NCBI GenBank assembly: GCA_033439295.1
Contig: JAVTLE010000013.1
Coordinates: 62,001 to 126,000, forward strand
Length of the DNA stretch: 64,000 nt
Direction: 5' to 3'
Source: Deuterostichococcus epilithicus
Lineage: Eukaryota; Chlorophyta; Trebouxiophyceae; Prasiolales; Stichococcaceae
Shown here: in pieces, positions 13,638 to 24,652 of the stretch
Layout of the letters: each line of letters begins with the position of its first letter
Numbering within the stretch: position 1 is the first letter of the stretch
Notes under the pieces: model-generated
What the model saw: the letters and a program-made list of their open reading frames with translations, nothing else
What the model was told of the DNA's origin: nothing
Databases searched by the model: none
Translations under genes and position numbers: made by a program

Positions 13638-16600
13638 ATGACCGGGGCGGATGCGGAGCTGGTGCATTGGCGCCTCATCGGCGCAGCCGTTTGGCAGGTC
13701 TGTGGGTTCTTCTGCTCGTCAGGATCGAAAAACAATGTCTAAAGACCCATATACTGTCAAAGGTACAGAACTGCATCCAGCACCATTTGTCGCTTTGCAC
13801 TGCGAGCGATTCACGTGTCAACCAACGGGAGAGCTGCCGTCCTGGTCACCCCGCAGGTGGGCGTCACGCTGCTGGCGGTGCTGGCATGGCGATTTGCCAC
13901 GCACGCGCCGGTGCTGCTGCTGCATCCCGTGCGGCTGCTAGCGGCGGCGCTGGGATGGCGGGCCCTGGGCGCAGCCTTGGCGCTGGCGGCATTGCAGGCG
14001 GCAGCCGCCGCCGCGTTTGCACAGGTGCCACAGCTCGCATGGCCCATGCCTACAGCGGTTATCTGCCAGAGTCCGCAAGAAGCCCCGCCACTGTTCCTGG
14101 CGATGACCTCCGTGTCTTGTCCCATGCGCGCTCATGGGCTGTCACAGGTTTTGTGCGCGCACTGCCCATTGCAGTGACTGCTTGCTGCATTTGAGGGCTT
14201 GCCCGCTAGCTGGATCGCGCCACTGTGCACATGTGATCGAGGCTCCTGCACAGCACCAGATTCAAATGTGGATGCTATAGGTGCTGGCGGTGCAGGAGCG
14301 GAAGCCCGTCCGGCTGCCACGCCCCTTCGCTGCGCTCCTGTCGGCGCCCGCGGGCGCGGCGGCCATCGTGGCGGCGGCGTATGCCGCAAACGGCGCGGCG
14401 GCGATGGCGCTGCTGGGCCGTGTGCAGCATGCTGCAGGGGCCGCTGCGCCGGACTATGCCCGGCTCGCGGGCTTAGGCGCCGCCGCTGGCCTCGCGTTCG
14501 TGGCCTGGGCGCTCGCGGCCGGCTGGAACGTGCTGGAGTTTCCTGTACAGCGACGACCCCGCGCCCTCCGCCTGCGCGAGCGGCTGCCGACAGGTGGGAC
14601 GTCGACGTGATGCTGATGCAGCTGGCCGCAGGATCTGCTTCCAGGAGCCGTGCACACACCTTTGCGGAGTGTCCACCTGATGGTCGACCTGGTGTCTTGA
14701 CATGCGCGCCTGCTTTCAGGGCCATAGCCCCATCATCGAGGCCCCTGGTGATGCTCATCTGTATATGCACCTTTCCGACTCCGTGTCTGCAGCGGTGGCG
14801 ATGGCGGCGCGCATCACGCTGCTGGCGGCGCTACTGGCGGGCGCCGCCGCGGCGCTCGGCGCCGGCGGCCGCGCGGCGGCCCCGCTCGCGACCTGGCGCA
14901 CGGCCCTCTCTGGTGGCCTGCTGCTCACGTTCCTCTGGTACACAGGTGTGCAACCCTGGGTTTCTCGGCATACATGCGACAGCTTATTTCATCGGAGCTG
15001 GGCGTCATGGCAAGGCGTTCTGCGAGCGCGCCGTTGACCAGTTGCCACCGCACTGTCAGCGCATGAGGACGCTGCTTTCATGGCCGCCGCTGGGGCCCTG
15101 CGGCGCCGCCGCCTTCACCGCCACGATGCGACACGTTCGGCGCCCGCCGATGACGCCTGGGCACAGGTCTGACATGCAGGCCTCCCTGCCTGACCCGCTC
15201 CGGCTGTGGCTGCGCAGGCGTGGCGCTGCTGGGCATCGTGTTCGGGGAGCGCCTAGACTTCGTGCGGCACTTTGGCGCGGGCGCGCAGCCGGCCCTGCTG
15301 GCTGCGCTGTCGGATGACAAGGTGCCTCTGCACTCACCCCTTGAACATCGGTAGCAGCGTGTTGGCTGTACAGAGGTGATGCGGGGTCTCCAGCTTGAGG
15401 CCCGGCATTGGCCGCGCCCGTTTTCTGCTGCATCGTTGTGTCGACTCCGTCTAGACTGGAGGTGATGCTTGTTCTGCTGTCGACGAGACCTGAAATGGAG
15501 TCTGGCATCGCAACATCTGCTTCATGTTTCTGCAATACGAGTTGGCAGCTGGCATTTAGCGTCGCTAGGCTTCGTGTCTCGCACGCGCAGGCGCCGCTGC
15601 TCGAGTTGCTCAGAGCTGATAGGAATGCCATCACCAAAGCGTGTTCTGTGGGGGAGCTGCATCTGAACCCAATTGTCAAAGTCTGCTTTACTGCCCCGCG
15701 CGCAGGCACCGCTGCTGCAGCAGCTGGCGTTCCAGGAGCTGGCGGCGGTTGCGCAGGTGGCGCCTGGCCGACGTGCCGGGCTGTGGGCCGACGACAGCGG
15801 CGGCGCCTGGCGCGCCGCCGTGCAGCCCTGCCTCGCCCAGGTCTCTTTGCACGCGGCGTTGTGCTGTTTGCCAAGACCGCCATCCAGTCTGTCCGGCTCG
15901 CTCGCTCGCGAGTTGACGCTGCCGGTGCATCATGCGTCCAGACTGTATGCCGGCGCAGCATGGCACTGCTCGATGGAGAGGGTCACACGGCTGCGGGTGG
16001 TCCACAATCGGCCAGCGCCTGGCAATCAATGGGCCCTGTATGCGGTGCTGCTGCGGTGCCAGTTTCCGAGGCGGCCTGCCCTCGCTGCTGTATCCTGTGG
16101 CAGAGCTGCGGCAAGCCTGCCGGCTGAGCAGCAGCCTCAACTTGCCGCTTCGTGCAGGAGCTCTGCGCATCTGTGCACACGAGGAGGCATCTTCCTTGCT
16201 GCGGCTGCAGGTGGAGGGCGTGCTTGCCGAGGTGGCAGCGGCAGCGTCAACGCAGCCTAGCGGCAGCGCCGGCGGCCAGCCGGCGCCCGGCGGCGGCAAG
16301 GCGGCGCCGCCAAAGTGGAACCAGCCAACAGAGCTGCTGGCCCGCCGCCGCCACCGCTCGTGGCCGCTGCGGGTGCGGCGCTGGAACGGTGCTGGATGCT
16401 GTCGGGAGCCTGAGAGAGGCTGTGCTGAGCGCCGGTCCTGGTCGCAATGGCCTCGAGTCCACCCTGCTGCCTGCCTGGCGGTGCAGCTGAGAGTCCGAAC
16501 CACTTGTCGGTGGGCAGCAAGGCGGTGCGCAAGTGCATAGCTGGCTTGCTGCCCCGGCTCACGGAGGCATCCTGCTGACGCTGTGCCACACCTCGATGCG

Positions 16601-17668
16601 CAGGCGACGCCCCGCGCGGCAGACGTGGCGTCTGCAGTGGCGGCGGTGCTGGCGCCGCCGAGCGGCACCGGCTGGCGCCTGCGCTCGGAGCGGCAGCGCA
16701 CCGTCTGGGCGCTGCAGGCGCTGGCCAGCCTCGCCGCCGCGTCCCGCAGGGTGGGTTTCGAAGCCCTGTCATGTCGCATTGGGAGTGTTGACTCCCATGC
16801 TCACCCCTCGCCGTCGTTTTCCGAGAAGGCTCTGCGGTCTGAGCCGCTGAGACCCATGTTCGCAACTTTCCGTGTGCAATGCGAGGCAGTGCTGGACTGC
16901 ATGTGGTTCAGGGCCCTGAAGGTTTCTGACGGATTTTACTTTTTTGCGCGGCGTTCCAACCTGATAGTGCTCAGCTCTATGCTGGCGCAGGAGGACCGCT
17001 ACGGGGTGGCCCAACTCAGCGACCCGGGCCTGCCGGCGGTGCTGCAGTCGCTGCTGGGGGGGCTGGCAGGCTTTGGCGCTGCGGGCAAGCTGCCGCAGGG
17101 GCGTGGGGGGCCGCCAGCAGACGGCGGCGCGGCGCTGCCGCCGGCGCAGCGCCGCGCGCAGCAGCTGCTCGCCACCGCCACGGCAGACGGTGGGCATACG
17201 CTGCCGCACTCAGAGGGCTTGTGCCACCCGCTGACGTGTGCATGGGGGCGCCAGATCGCATCCGCATGCTGAAAACTGTGTGCGTCTGTGTTCGCCTCTT
17301 AGTCGCAGACGTGGTCGTTCGGAATCACTGCCCTACATGGGACCATTTCTTCCCATTGTTCTTGGAGGCATTCAAATGCCGCACCATGCGCGTCTTCAGT
17401 GCCTGCGCTGGTAGAGGTTGATCGCCATCCAGCATGAGCGCCTGTGTGTGGCTGCATCTGCAGACGCACTGATCGGCGGCCACAGGGCTCCCCCTGCCGT
17501 GGAGCTTGCGGACGCGGCGCAGCACGCAGTTTTCACGTTTGCTGCCGCCTTTGGCGATGCGGCGACGTCCGAGTTGCTCGCCAAGGCGGCCGGCGCGCCA
17601 CCATTTGGTTCGACGCAAGACGCCGCAGCGGCGCTGGAGTCCAGCATGCAGCGCCTCCACGAGCTGCA

Positions 17669-17702
<34 letters not shown>
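13638..17702 (+). CDS. NDC1: Transmembrane nucleoporin NDC1
   Basis: NDC1 anchors the nuclear pore complex in the pore membrane. I place ten exons at 13638-13697, 13857-14024, 14281-14593, 14793-14945, 15218-15321, 15706-15840, 16211-16372, 16604-16750, 16991-17189 and 17464-17702. Phases join, giving 559 aa against 674 in human. The N-terminal half is a series of Ala/Leu-rich membrane segments, opening with HWRLIGAAVWQ. The C-terminal half carries the family signature: PLLQQLAFQELAAVAQ then PGRRAGLW, aligning with the human LALQDLMLLSQYSPSRR segment, and VWALQALASLAAAS then EDRYGVAQ, aligning with its IWALEGLSHLVAAS and EDRFGVVQ. The end of exon 7 and the start of exon 10 are the weakest boundaries. 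The protein ends in a polyglutamine run just before the TAG stop. Confidence 0.75.
17672..17700 (+). repeat. CAG microsatellite encoding the polyglutamine C-terminus of NDC1
   Basis: A run of about nine CAG codons directly precedes the stop codon of the NDC1 model. Length is likely variable between strains. Confidence 0.85.
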
Positions 17703-18714
17703 ATGATGGAAACTCGGGACCGCGATGGGCATGATTGTGGAAGCTGGTCACATTAGCGCCTGAACAAGTTTGATGAGTGAACGTGGTTTGCCATCCGGAG
17801 GCAGTCAGCAGCCGGTGGCAGGCTGGTTTGGGGATGCGCGTGGCAACTGACTATTGCATGCGCTGCATAGGGCAGCCTGAATTGAGATTCGACACATCGC
17901 CGCCTCCCGTAGCTGGAGAGCTGCACGTGTAGGCTGCACTCAGCAAAGATCGTAACACTCTCCGTCCCTGCCAGACGCTTGCAAAGGTCGACTGCGCCCA
18001 CGCCGTCAGTAGAGCAGGCGAGCTGTGCAGCAGCAGCGTGAGAGTCGTGGCTTCAACTGCAACTAGTCCGCGAGGGATCCGCAGGCGATTCGCATTCGCA
18101 CAGCTGGAGTGCCGGACTGTGTTTAAACCCTGACTCAGCTGCTGCACAGCTCCTGCTGTGACTCAAAGATTACCTCACGTGCTTGTAAACGTCTGAAATT
18201 GGCGTAACCCGCGCCATCACCGCCTCGCAACTTCACACATGTTTGCTTCAGTGCCAAAGATTATACGCCTAAGTCGATCTCGCACACTCTTCGATCCCCA
18301 CCGCTTCCGGCTTGAATCTCTAGTTCACCTCCGCCGGTGCACCCAACGCTCGACGCTGCCGGCAAGCATGCCTGCGATGGCGGAGCTGCGTAGCGAGCAG
18401 CCATCACACTTGCAGCAAATCTCGCCGCTGAGGCAGCAGAAATCTTCCGACGTCGCCTGGCCTCGCCTCGAGCCGGGCGCAAATGACGCGGTGAGGCATC
18501 CGCCCGGCTTACTGAATGTGCAGCCGTGTTTCTGACCTCAAACCGATTGGCTTAAGGCTTGCAGGGGATGTAAGCATCACCGATCGATCATACGAACTTG
18601 CCTTGAGCAGACCTTCGCTTCATCCATGGCTTGCACGCCCTACAGCCGTGCTGCCCTCTGCCGCCTGCTGCTGGCGAAATTAACATCACGCAGTTGATGC
18701 TCTAACAAAACGTG
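17703..18714. other. Intergenic region between NDC1 and the thioesterase gene
   Basis: About 1 kb without a gene I can support. A TGTAA element at 18184-18188 is a candidate polyadenylation signal for NDC1. The rest presumably includes the thioesterase promoter. Confidence 0.4.
18184..18188 (+). terminator. Candidate TGTAA polyadenylation signal for NDC1
   Basis: Chlorophyte-type TGTAA about 480 bp past the NDC1 stop codon. Positional evidence only. Confidence 0.3.
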
Positions 18715-20348
18715 ATGTCAACAGCTTTCAACCAGACAATAACACAAATCCCACCGCAGCAGCAGGACGGCCCGCTGGCGCAGCTGGATTGGGCAGCCGA
18801 GCTGCGTGCGGCCCCCGGCATGGAGGCGGTCCTAGGCGCCGGCGCGCTACTGTCACCAGACGCCGTTGTGCCGCCTGACAACCTGGTGAGCTTGCACTTT
18901 CCTGCACGGTGCAGCTTCGCGATGCACGGGCGAATGCCGCCGGTGCTGCTGCACCGGTGCGGATGCACAGCCTCACCTGTGAAGCCACGGCGCAGGGCGC
19001 AGTAGCGATTGCCGATACTAGCTCGACGCCGTTCTTCCACTGCTTGCGCAGCAGAATCACACCAATACCCTTCGCTTCAGCCGCCCGCTAGCCCAGAGCA
19101 CCCACAATTAGGCCTCGAGACCAGTAGGCGACAATGAGGCTCATGAAGCCGCCTCTCCTGCTCCGCAGTTCCGAACCTTCCTGGCGTACGGCCTCTTCCG
19201 CGACCTGGCGTACCTGTATGACCGGCCGGGCCAGGTGGCGCACACCCTCATCGCGCTCGGCAGCAGCGTGTGCGGCCACCCGGGCCTCGTGCACGGCGGC
19301 ATCAGCGCCACGGTGAGCTGCTGTGTGCGGGCGTGGAAGCACACGGCGGAGGCTACCTGGCTGCAACCTTTGACATAGCCGCATCGCGCTGCACTCGGCG
19401 CCACCGGCCTTGCCTTCCATGACCGCCCAGATCCGAGGCTGTTTTTCCCGGGCGTAGGCACCACTTAGGCGACGAAATGGGTTGCGAGCCCGCCACACCG
19501 CCGCGCAGCGGCCTTCTCCTGATGTCGCTTCTATCTCATCGCAGATCTGCGACGAGACGCTGGGTGCGCTTGCATACATGTTGAAGCGGGACGGGGCGCT
19601 CCCGGCCGGTCCCGCCTTCACCGCACGGCTGGAGGTCGACTACAAAAAGGTGCCTTTTGACAGCAGCTGAGCGAGCGTGATATCCGTTTAAGATCTCACC
19701 ACACAGTGTTGAGAGTAGGCGTGCAGCACGAGGTGGTGGGCTGTGGGGAACGAATGTCGCCGGCGACGAGTCTAGAAAACATTCCACGAGCAGAGCAGGG
19801 GTGCCCACATGGCTGGCCGTGGCGATCCCCACAACTTGTGTCGGTGTCAGGTGGACGACCCTGCGGAGTCTTGCAGACGTCGCATGATGGTGCTGGGCGC
19901 GCAAGGGTGCCCCCTGCCGCAGAGCAAATCGACCAGCTGCTGACCCTGTTTCCATGCTGCCGCTGCGCAGCCGCTGCCGGCGGGCTCGGAGGTGTGCTGC
20001 ACTGCGCGCCTCATCAGTGTGGAGGGCCGCAAGATCTGGGCGAGCGTCCAGCTGGCAGACAAGCCCGACGGCACTGTCTTTGCCGCCGGCAAGGTGCACA
20101 CCTGTCTTTGGTGAAGAAGGGGGGCGCTGTGAGACGTATGTGATTGCGCCGACTTAATGTCTTCTGAAGTTTCACCACCGGTGGTGGATCCAGCCCGACA
20201 TGTCTATGGCCTGGTCGTGACATAAACAGAGTCTCACGAGGCTATTGTCGTGGTGCAGGCCCTGTTTGTGACGGCGCGCCAGCCGGCCGCTCAGACACAG
20301 GACGGCACGGCGCCCAGCGAGTCGGCGGCGGCTGGAATCACTGCCTGA
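18715..20348 (+). CDS. Hotdog-fold acyl-CoA thioesterase family protein (4HBT)
   Basis: This belongs to the 4-hydroxybenzoyl-CoA/THEM4-type thioesterase superfamily, which hydrolyses acyl-thioesters. I place five exons at 18715-18885, 19169-19312, 19545-19649, 19971-20093 and 20259-20348, all GT-AG and phase 0, giving 210 aa. Residues 1-57 are a Gln/Pro-rich then acidic N-terminal part. The hotdog core holds CGHPGLVHGGISAT, the equivalent of the catalytic HGG loop, then ICDETLGALAY (the long helix), LEVDYKKPLPAGSEV (core strands) and EGRKIWASVQL. The helix Asp/Glu after the HGG loop is present. The last 20 residues are Ala/Ser-rich. Substrate cannot be told from the sequence, and no clear targeting peptide is visible. 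Confidence 0.85.
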
Positions 20349-21307
20349 ACTATACTGAGAGAGGCACATGGCTGAGGAGACGTTTGTTCCTCAGAAACAA
20401 CGGGAACGTCTCAAGGTACGGCATTAAAGAGCGAAAGGACCACGACAGCATTGCCTGCCGCTCCCCAAGCGTGCCGCTGACAATCAGATTAGGTGTCTGG
20501 TGCAAATGCCGGATTTCAGAGAACTGAGCATTGCTCTAGCACGCAAGTGAATCAATTTCTAGGTCGAGTCAGAGCAGTAGAGACTAGGTCGAATCAGAGC
20601 AGTAGGTACTGCTAGTGTTAGTGTGAGGATTGCCGTGTTTTGGCATGAACATATTTTTGCCGTCGCGGCATCATGGGTTTTGGTGGCGACCGACGGGGAT
20701 TTCAGGTCACATTTCCTGGGATAGGTATACGCATCGTGCACCCTTGCTTGAAGCACCGTTGATACTGCTTCGCCCGTCTTTCGGGCTTTTCCAGAACACA
20801 CATAATGATACCGGCAATGACATTCCGCCTCACATCAAGTCTGTCGACTTCGACATGACATTAACTGTTCCAGCCGTGCTGCTCCTCGATTTTGCGCACC
20901 GCACACCTGCCCATCATCAGGGCCAACATCATACCGGTCCAGTGCTCATGATACGTTGTTCACACGTTGTTCACACAAGGATGCGCATGCTCCTGGAAAA
21001 ACCTTACCTGAATTCCTCAATGGCGGATGATGGCACCAAATCTACAGCCAAGGAACAACACTCGTTACCTCAAGTGTCCCTCCTTCAAATATTTCTCGTG
21101 CTCCTCGTTCGGCTTGCCCGACCAAACTTCATCACACTCTGTGCGTAACACATACAGGCTCGCAGCAGGTACGATACGACAGCACGCTCTCATGTCGAAG
21201 CTGGTTTTGTGCCCGTCTCCGCCAGAGCGCCGTCTATGAGGTCCAGCGCCTCTGAGCGACCTCCGCCGCCTTCCGCAGCCACGCTGCTCGCTGCCAAAAG
21301 GTCAAAA
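20349..21307. other. AT-richer convergent intergenic region with a 25-bp-period repeat
   Basis: This separates the thioesterase stop from the C2CD3-like stop. From about 20550 to 21180 it is visibly less GC-rich than its surroundings. A 172-codon open frame at 20630-21148 (+) has no recognisable feature. The region presumably holds both 3' UTRs. Confidence 0.4.
20559..20605. repeat. Short direct repeat, two 22-bp units
   Basis: Units at 20559-20580 and 20584-20605 differ at one base and are separated by 3 bp. They lie in the intergenic AT-richer segment. Confidence 0.8.
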
Positions 21308-24300
21308 CTACCGATCCTCTGGACCGGCCGCCGGCCGCCACCGCAGCTCGCCCGAGAAATGCAGGCTGCCAGCCTCCTGCTGCGCAGTCCTGGCGACGGC
21401 GACGTCCCCGCACGCACCGCTGCCGCCGCTGTCTGGCCGCGGCCGCGGCGGCAGCGCATTGGCAAATGTTATGCCGCTGCTCCTGCGGCGAGGCGGCGGC
21501 GGCGGTAGCTCCTCCCACCTCGACTCCCCTGAGTCTCTCGCCGCGCCCCGCCCCGGCCGCAGCGGAAGCGCGTTAACAAAGGTGATGCCGCTGCAGCCTT
21601 GCCGCGGCGGCGGCGGCGGCGCCTCATCCCACCACGACTCCTCCAGAGCGCTCGCCGAGCCGCTCTGCAGGGCGGCCAACCCGTCTGGCTGTCCCCGCAG
21701 GCTGCGGCTGGCTGCGAGACGATCCCCACGCTGCCGGCGCTGGCGCGTGGCGTGCCTCGCCACAGGGTCCCCCGCAGCCGGGCGCGCCGGCAGCGCGTTG
21801 GTAAAGCTCACCCGCGGCCGCGGTGCCGGCGGCGGCAGCGGCGGCAGCGGCGCCGCCTCACCGATGCCAGCGCCGTCCCAGGGCGCAGGCACGTTGCCGT
21901 ACGACTCCCGAGTGACCTGGAACATGCCGTCCTCGTCGCTGCTGTCGCCGCCCCAACGCCCATGCTGCGTCGCGGCGGCGGGCTCATCTCCCGCCCCAAC
22001 AGCTGCTGACCTGTCAGCTGCTGCGCCACTGCCGCCAGCGCCCGCCTCGGCGCAGCTGTCAAGGCGCAGCAGCCGCAGGACGTCGTCAACATCGTCGGCT
22101 TCCAGCTGCCGTCCGCGCGCCGCCGCTGCTGCCCCAACGCTGCCGCCGTGCGCCGCCGTGATCCCTCCGCCAGGCCCCTGGTCTGGCGACCCTCTCACTG
22201 CACCGCCGACGCCAGCTGTCCCCCAGCCAGGGCCGCCGGCGGAGGATGGGCGTTGCGAGGCGGGCGCGCTCATGGAGATTAGCCAGTCGTCCCAGCCGTC
22301 CGGCATGAGGCCAATTGCTGCTGCCGGCGAGCCGCCAGTCCAGCGCCTGCATCAGACAGCGAGGCTGGTCGTGAGACGCCAGATGGAGTCCAGATGTCGA
22401 GCAGCAGTTCGCCTCCGACATGCCCAGCTGGCACTTAATGCAGCTCATCACTGCAAGCCACAGACTTGCGCAAAGGCTCGGCTGGCAGAATCTGTTTGCA
22501 ATTCAACTCGGTGTCGTGGCATGGACATGCGACGATGAGAAGTGCATGTCCCCGATGGAGGATTTCCCTGACGCCAGGTCTGAGATTGTCCAACATAGAG
22601 AGTGCCATGTCAATTGGCGAGTATAGAAAGCCCTGTCACCTGCCATTGGGCCGCTGCTGCAGCCGCGGCCGCGTGGCCTCTGTGCCACCATGCAGCGGCG
22701 CGGCCTCCTCGTCATCGCTGCCGGCGCCGCCCCAGAAGCTCCGGTCGCCGGCATCGTCGCGCAGCCCGACGACGCCAGCTGCACCACTGCCGGTGCCAGC
22801 GTTGAAGCCGCAGCCGCCGCTGCTACCGGAACTGCTGTCGGAGGCCCATCCCGAGGGCATCGCCACATAGTCCTCGTCGTCCGAAAGCGTCCGCAGGCCC
22901 CGCAGGCCGCCGGCAGCTGGCTCGGCGCCGGCGCCTGACACAGGTTCTCGGGCTTCTGTCTCACCGCTGCCAGCGAGGCTACCACCATCTGGTGCAGCGA
23001 CAGCAGCGCTGGCACCGGCGGCACGATTGGAGCTATCGCCTTGCCGTGCCCCTGCAGCCGGCTGTGCCTCAGGCAGCGGAGTTGGGCCGTGCAGGTTTCC
23101 CATGCGGATGTCAGCGCTGTCGGCGGCTGCTGTAGTGGTGGCCTGCACGCCGACGCTGCAGCACTCCGGACTGATGCTGCCCGGCGCTGTGCTGCATGTG
23201 GCGCTCCCGCTGAGGCTGACACGCAGCAGGCCGCACGGCTGCTGCCTGCACGGAAGTATACGAGTGCTCACGCAACCTCGGCACAGCTGTAGGGCCCCGC
23301 TCTATAGTGAGTGCGAGGACCCCGAGAGCAGCAAGCCGGAAACAACCTGACAAAATCCCCCACAAGAAAAAAGGGCTATCCCTCTTCCAATCCCCGTAGT
23401 TGGCGACCCGTTGTTCAGCCGTACAAGTGCAAACATGCCTTCAGATGACATGCCGCTCACCCGAGGTCCAGAAGGTCAATCGTGGTCCAGGGCCTCCGGC
23501 ATGCTGCAATTTCGACATCCACTGCTGCGATACCCAGCAGCCGCGGCGGCTGCGGCCCGTCGCGCTGCCGCGTCCACACCTGCGGGCGACGCGGCGGTAC
23601 GACTCGAAGCTGCAATCGACCTACATGGCTCGTATGGCATTCATGGCGATGGCATAAAAGTGAACACGGTGACAAAGAGCTGCAGCGGCTTTTTGACAAC
23701 TTGTGGCAACCGGCACACTGGTGGTGCTTGGTGGTGGTTGCTGGGCTGTGGGCATTGAGTCGGCACCTGGATCGCGACCATGGAAGGGCAGGGCTCTGCG
23801 CCGCGGCCCAGCAGGCAGGTCCAGTGCAGGCGAGCAGCTGCGGTGGGCGGCGCGCCACCGCCGCCGTGGGCAGTGTCCGAGATGGTTTCCAGAGCTGCCG
23901 GCGGTGATGTCAGGCAGGCGGTGCCGTCAGGCGGGTCCACTCTGCAGAAGACGGTGGACCCTGCAAAGAAAGTAATAATCTCAAGCTCGCTGGCAGGGCT
24001 TGTCAGGAAAATAAACGACACCCAAGGATTCGACATCGAGTTTTGGCTCCTCCAGTCGCCGCACTCCAACACAATGCCGGCAAGTCGTTCGATAGCCATG
24101 CTTGCAATGAAACAGTAAGCGTGATGGCTGCGCTGGTCCCCACCTGGAGCTGCGATGGGAAGGCCTGTGGCCTCGTGCACATGCAGCCGCATGCCGTTGT
24201 GAGCCTCCTGAGCCAAGTGCTGCAGGGGAGGCTCCGCCGCTGCCGGCAATGACCCTGCCTCCCCCTCCGGTGGCGCCGCCGCACCGCCGCTGCAGACCTC

Positions 24301-24568
24301 TGCCAGCATGCCGTGCTGCGCGCCGGCTGCTTCCGCACTGTCAACAGAAGCCGAGACGGTGGCCGTCTTGCCGCCTGGCCGGCCCACAGCCGTGGCAGAG
24401 CGCGGCGCGGCCCCGCCGCTGCTGCGCCGCCGGCCGGCTGGCGGCCGTGCGGCGTCCAGTGGCTGGCGCGCCCTGGAGCCGGCGGCGCCGCTCACGGTGA
24501 CGCGCAAGCTGCCGATGCCGCGGGCGCGCAGCACGTCGCGGACCTCGAAGCTGCCCTCTGCGAGCAGC

Positions 24569-24652
<84 letters not shown>

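Noticed and set aside
15589-15625. Alternative NDC1 exon beginning APLLELL
   Set aside because: It lacks the LAFQELAAVAQ signature that the exon at 15706 supplies, and reads into unrelated codons.
21008-21138. Two exon-like segments on the minus strand (21069-21138 with ECDEVWSGKPNEEHEKYL, and 21008-21041)
   Set aside because: They look coding and have splice-like borders, but the intron between them would be only 27 nt and joining them gives a stop. They do not connect to the C2CD3-like stop at 21308.
20630-21148. 172-codon open frame on the plus strand
   Set aside because: No domain, no codon-usage resemblance to neighbouring genes and no family signature; most likely chance in an AT-richer intergenic segment.
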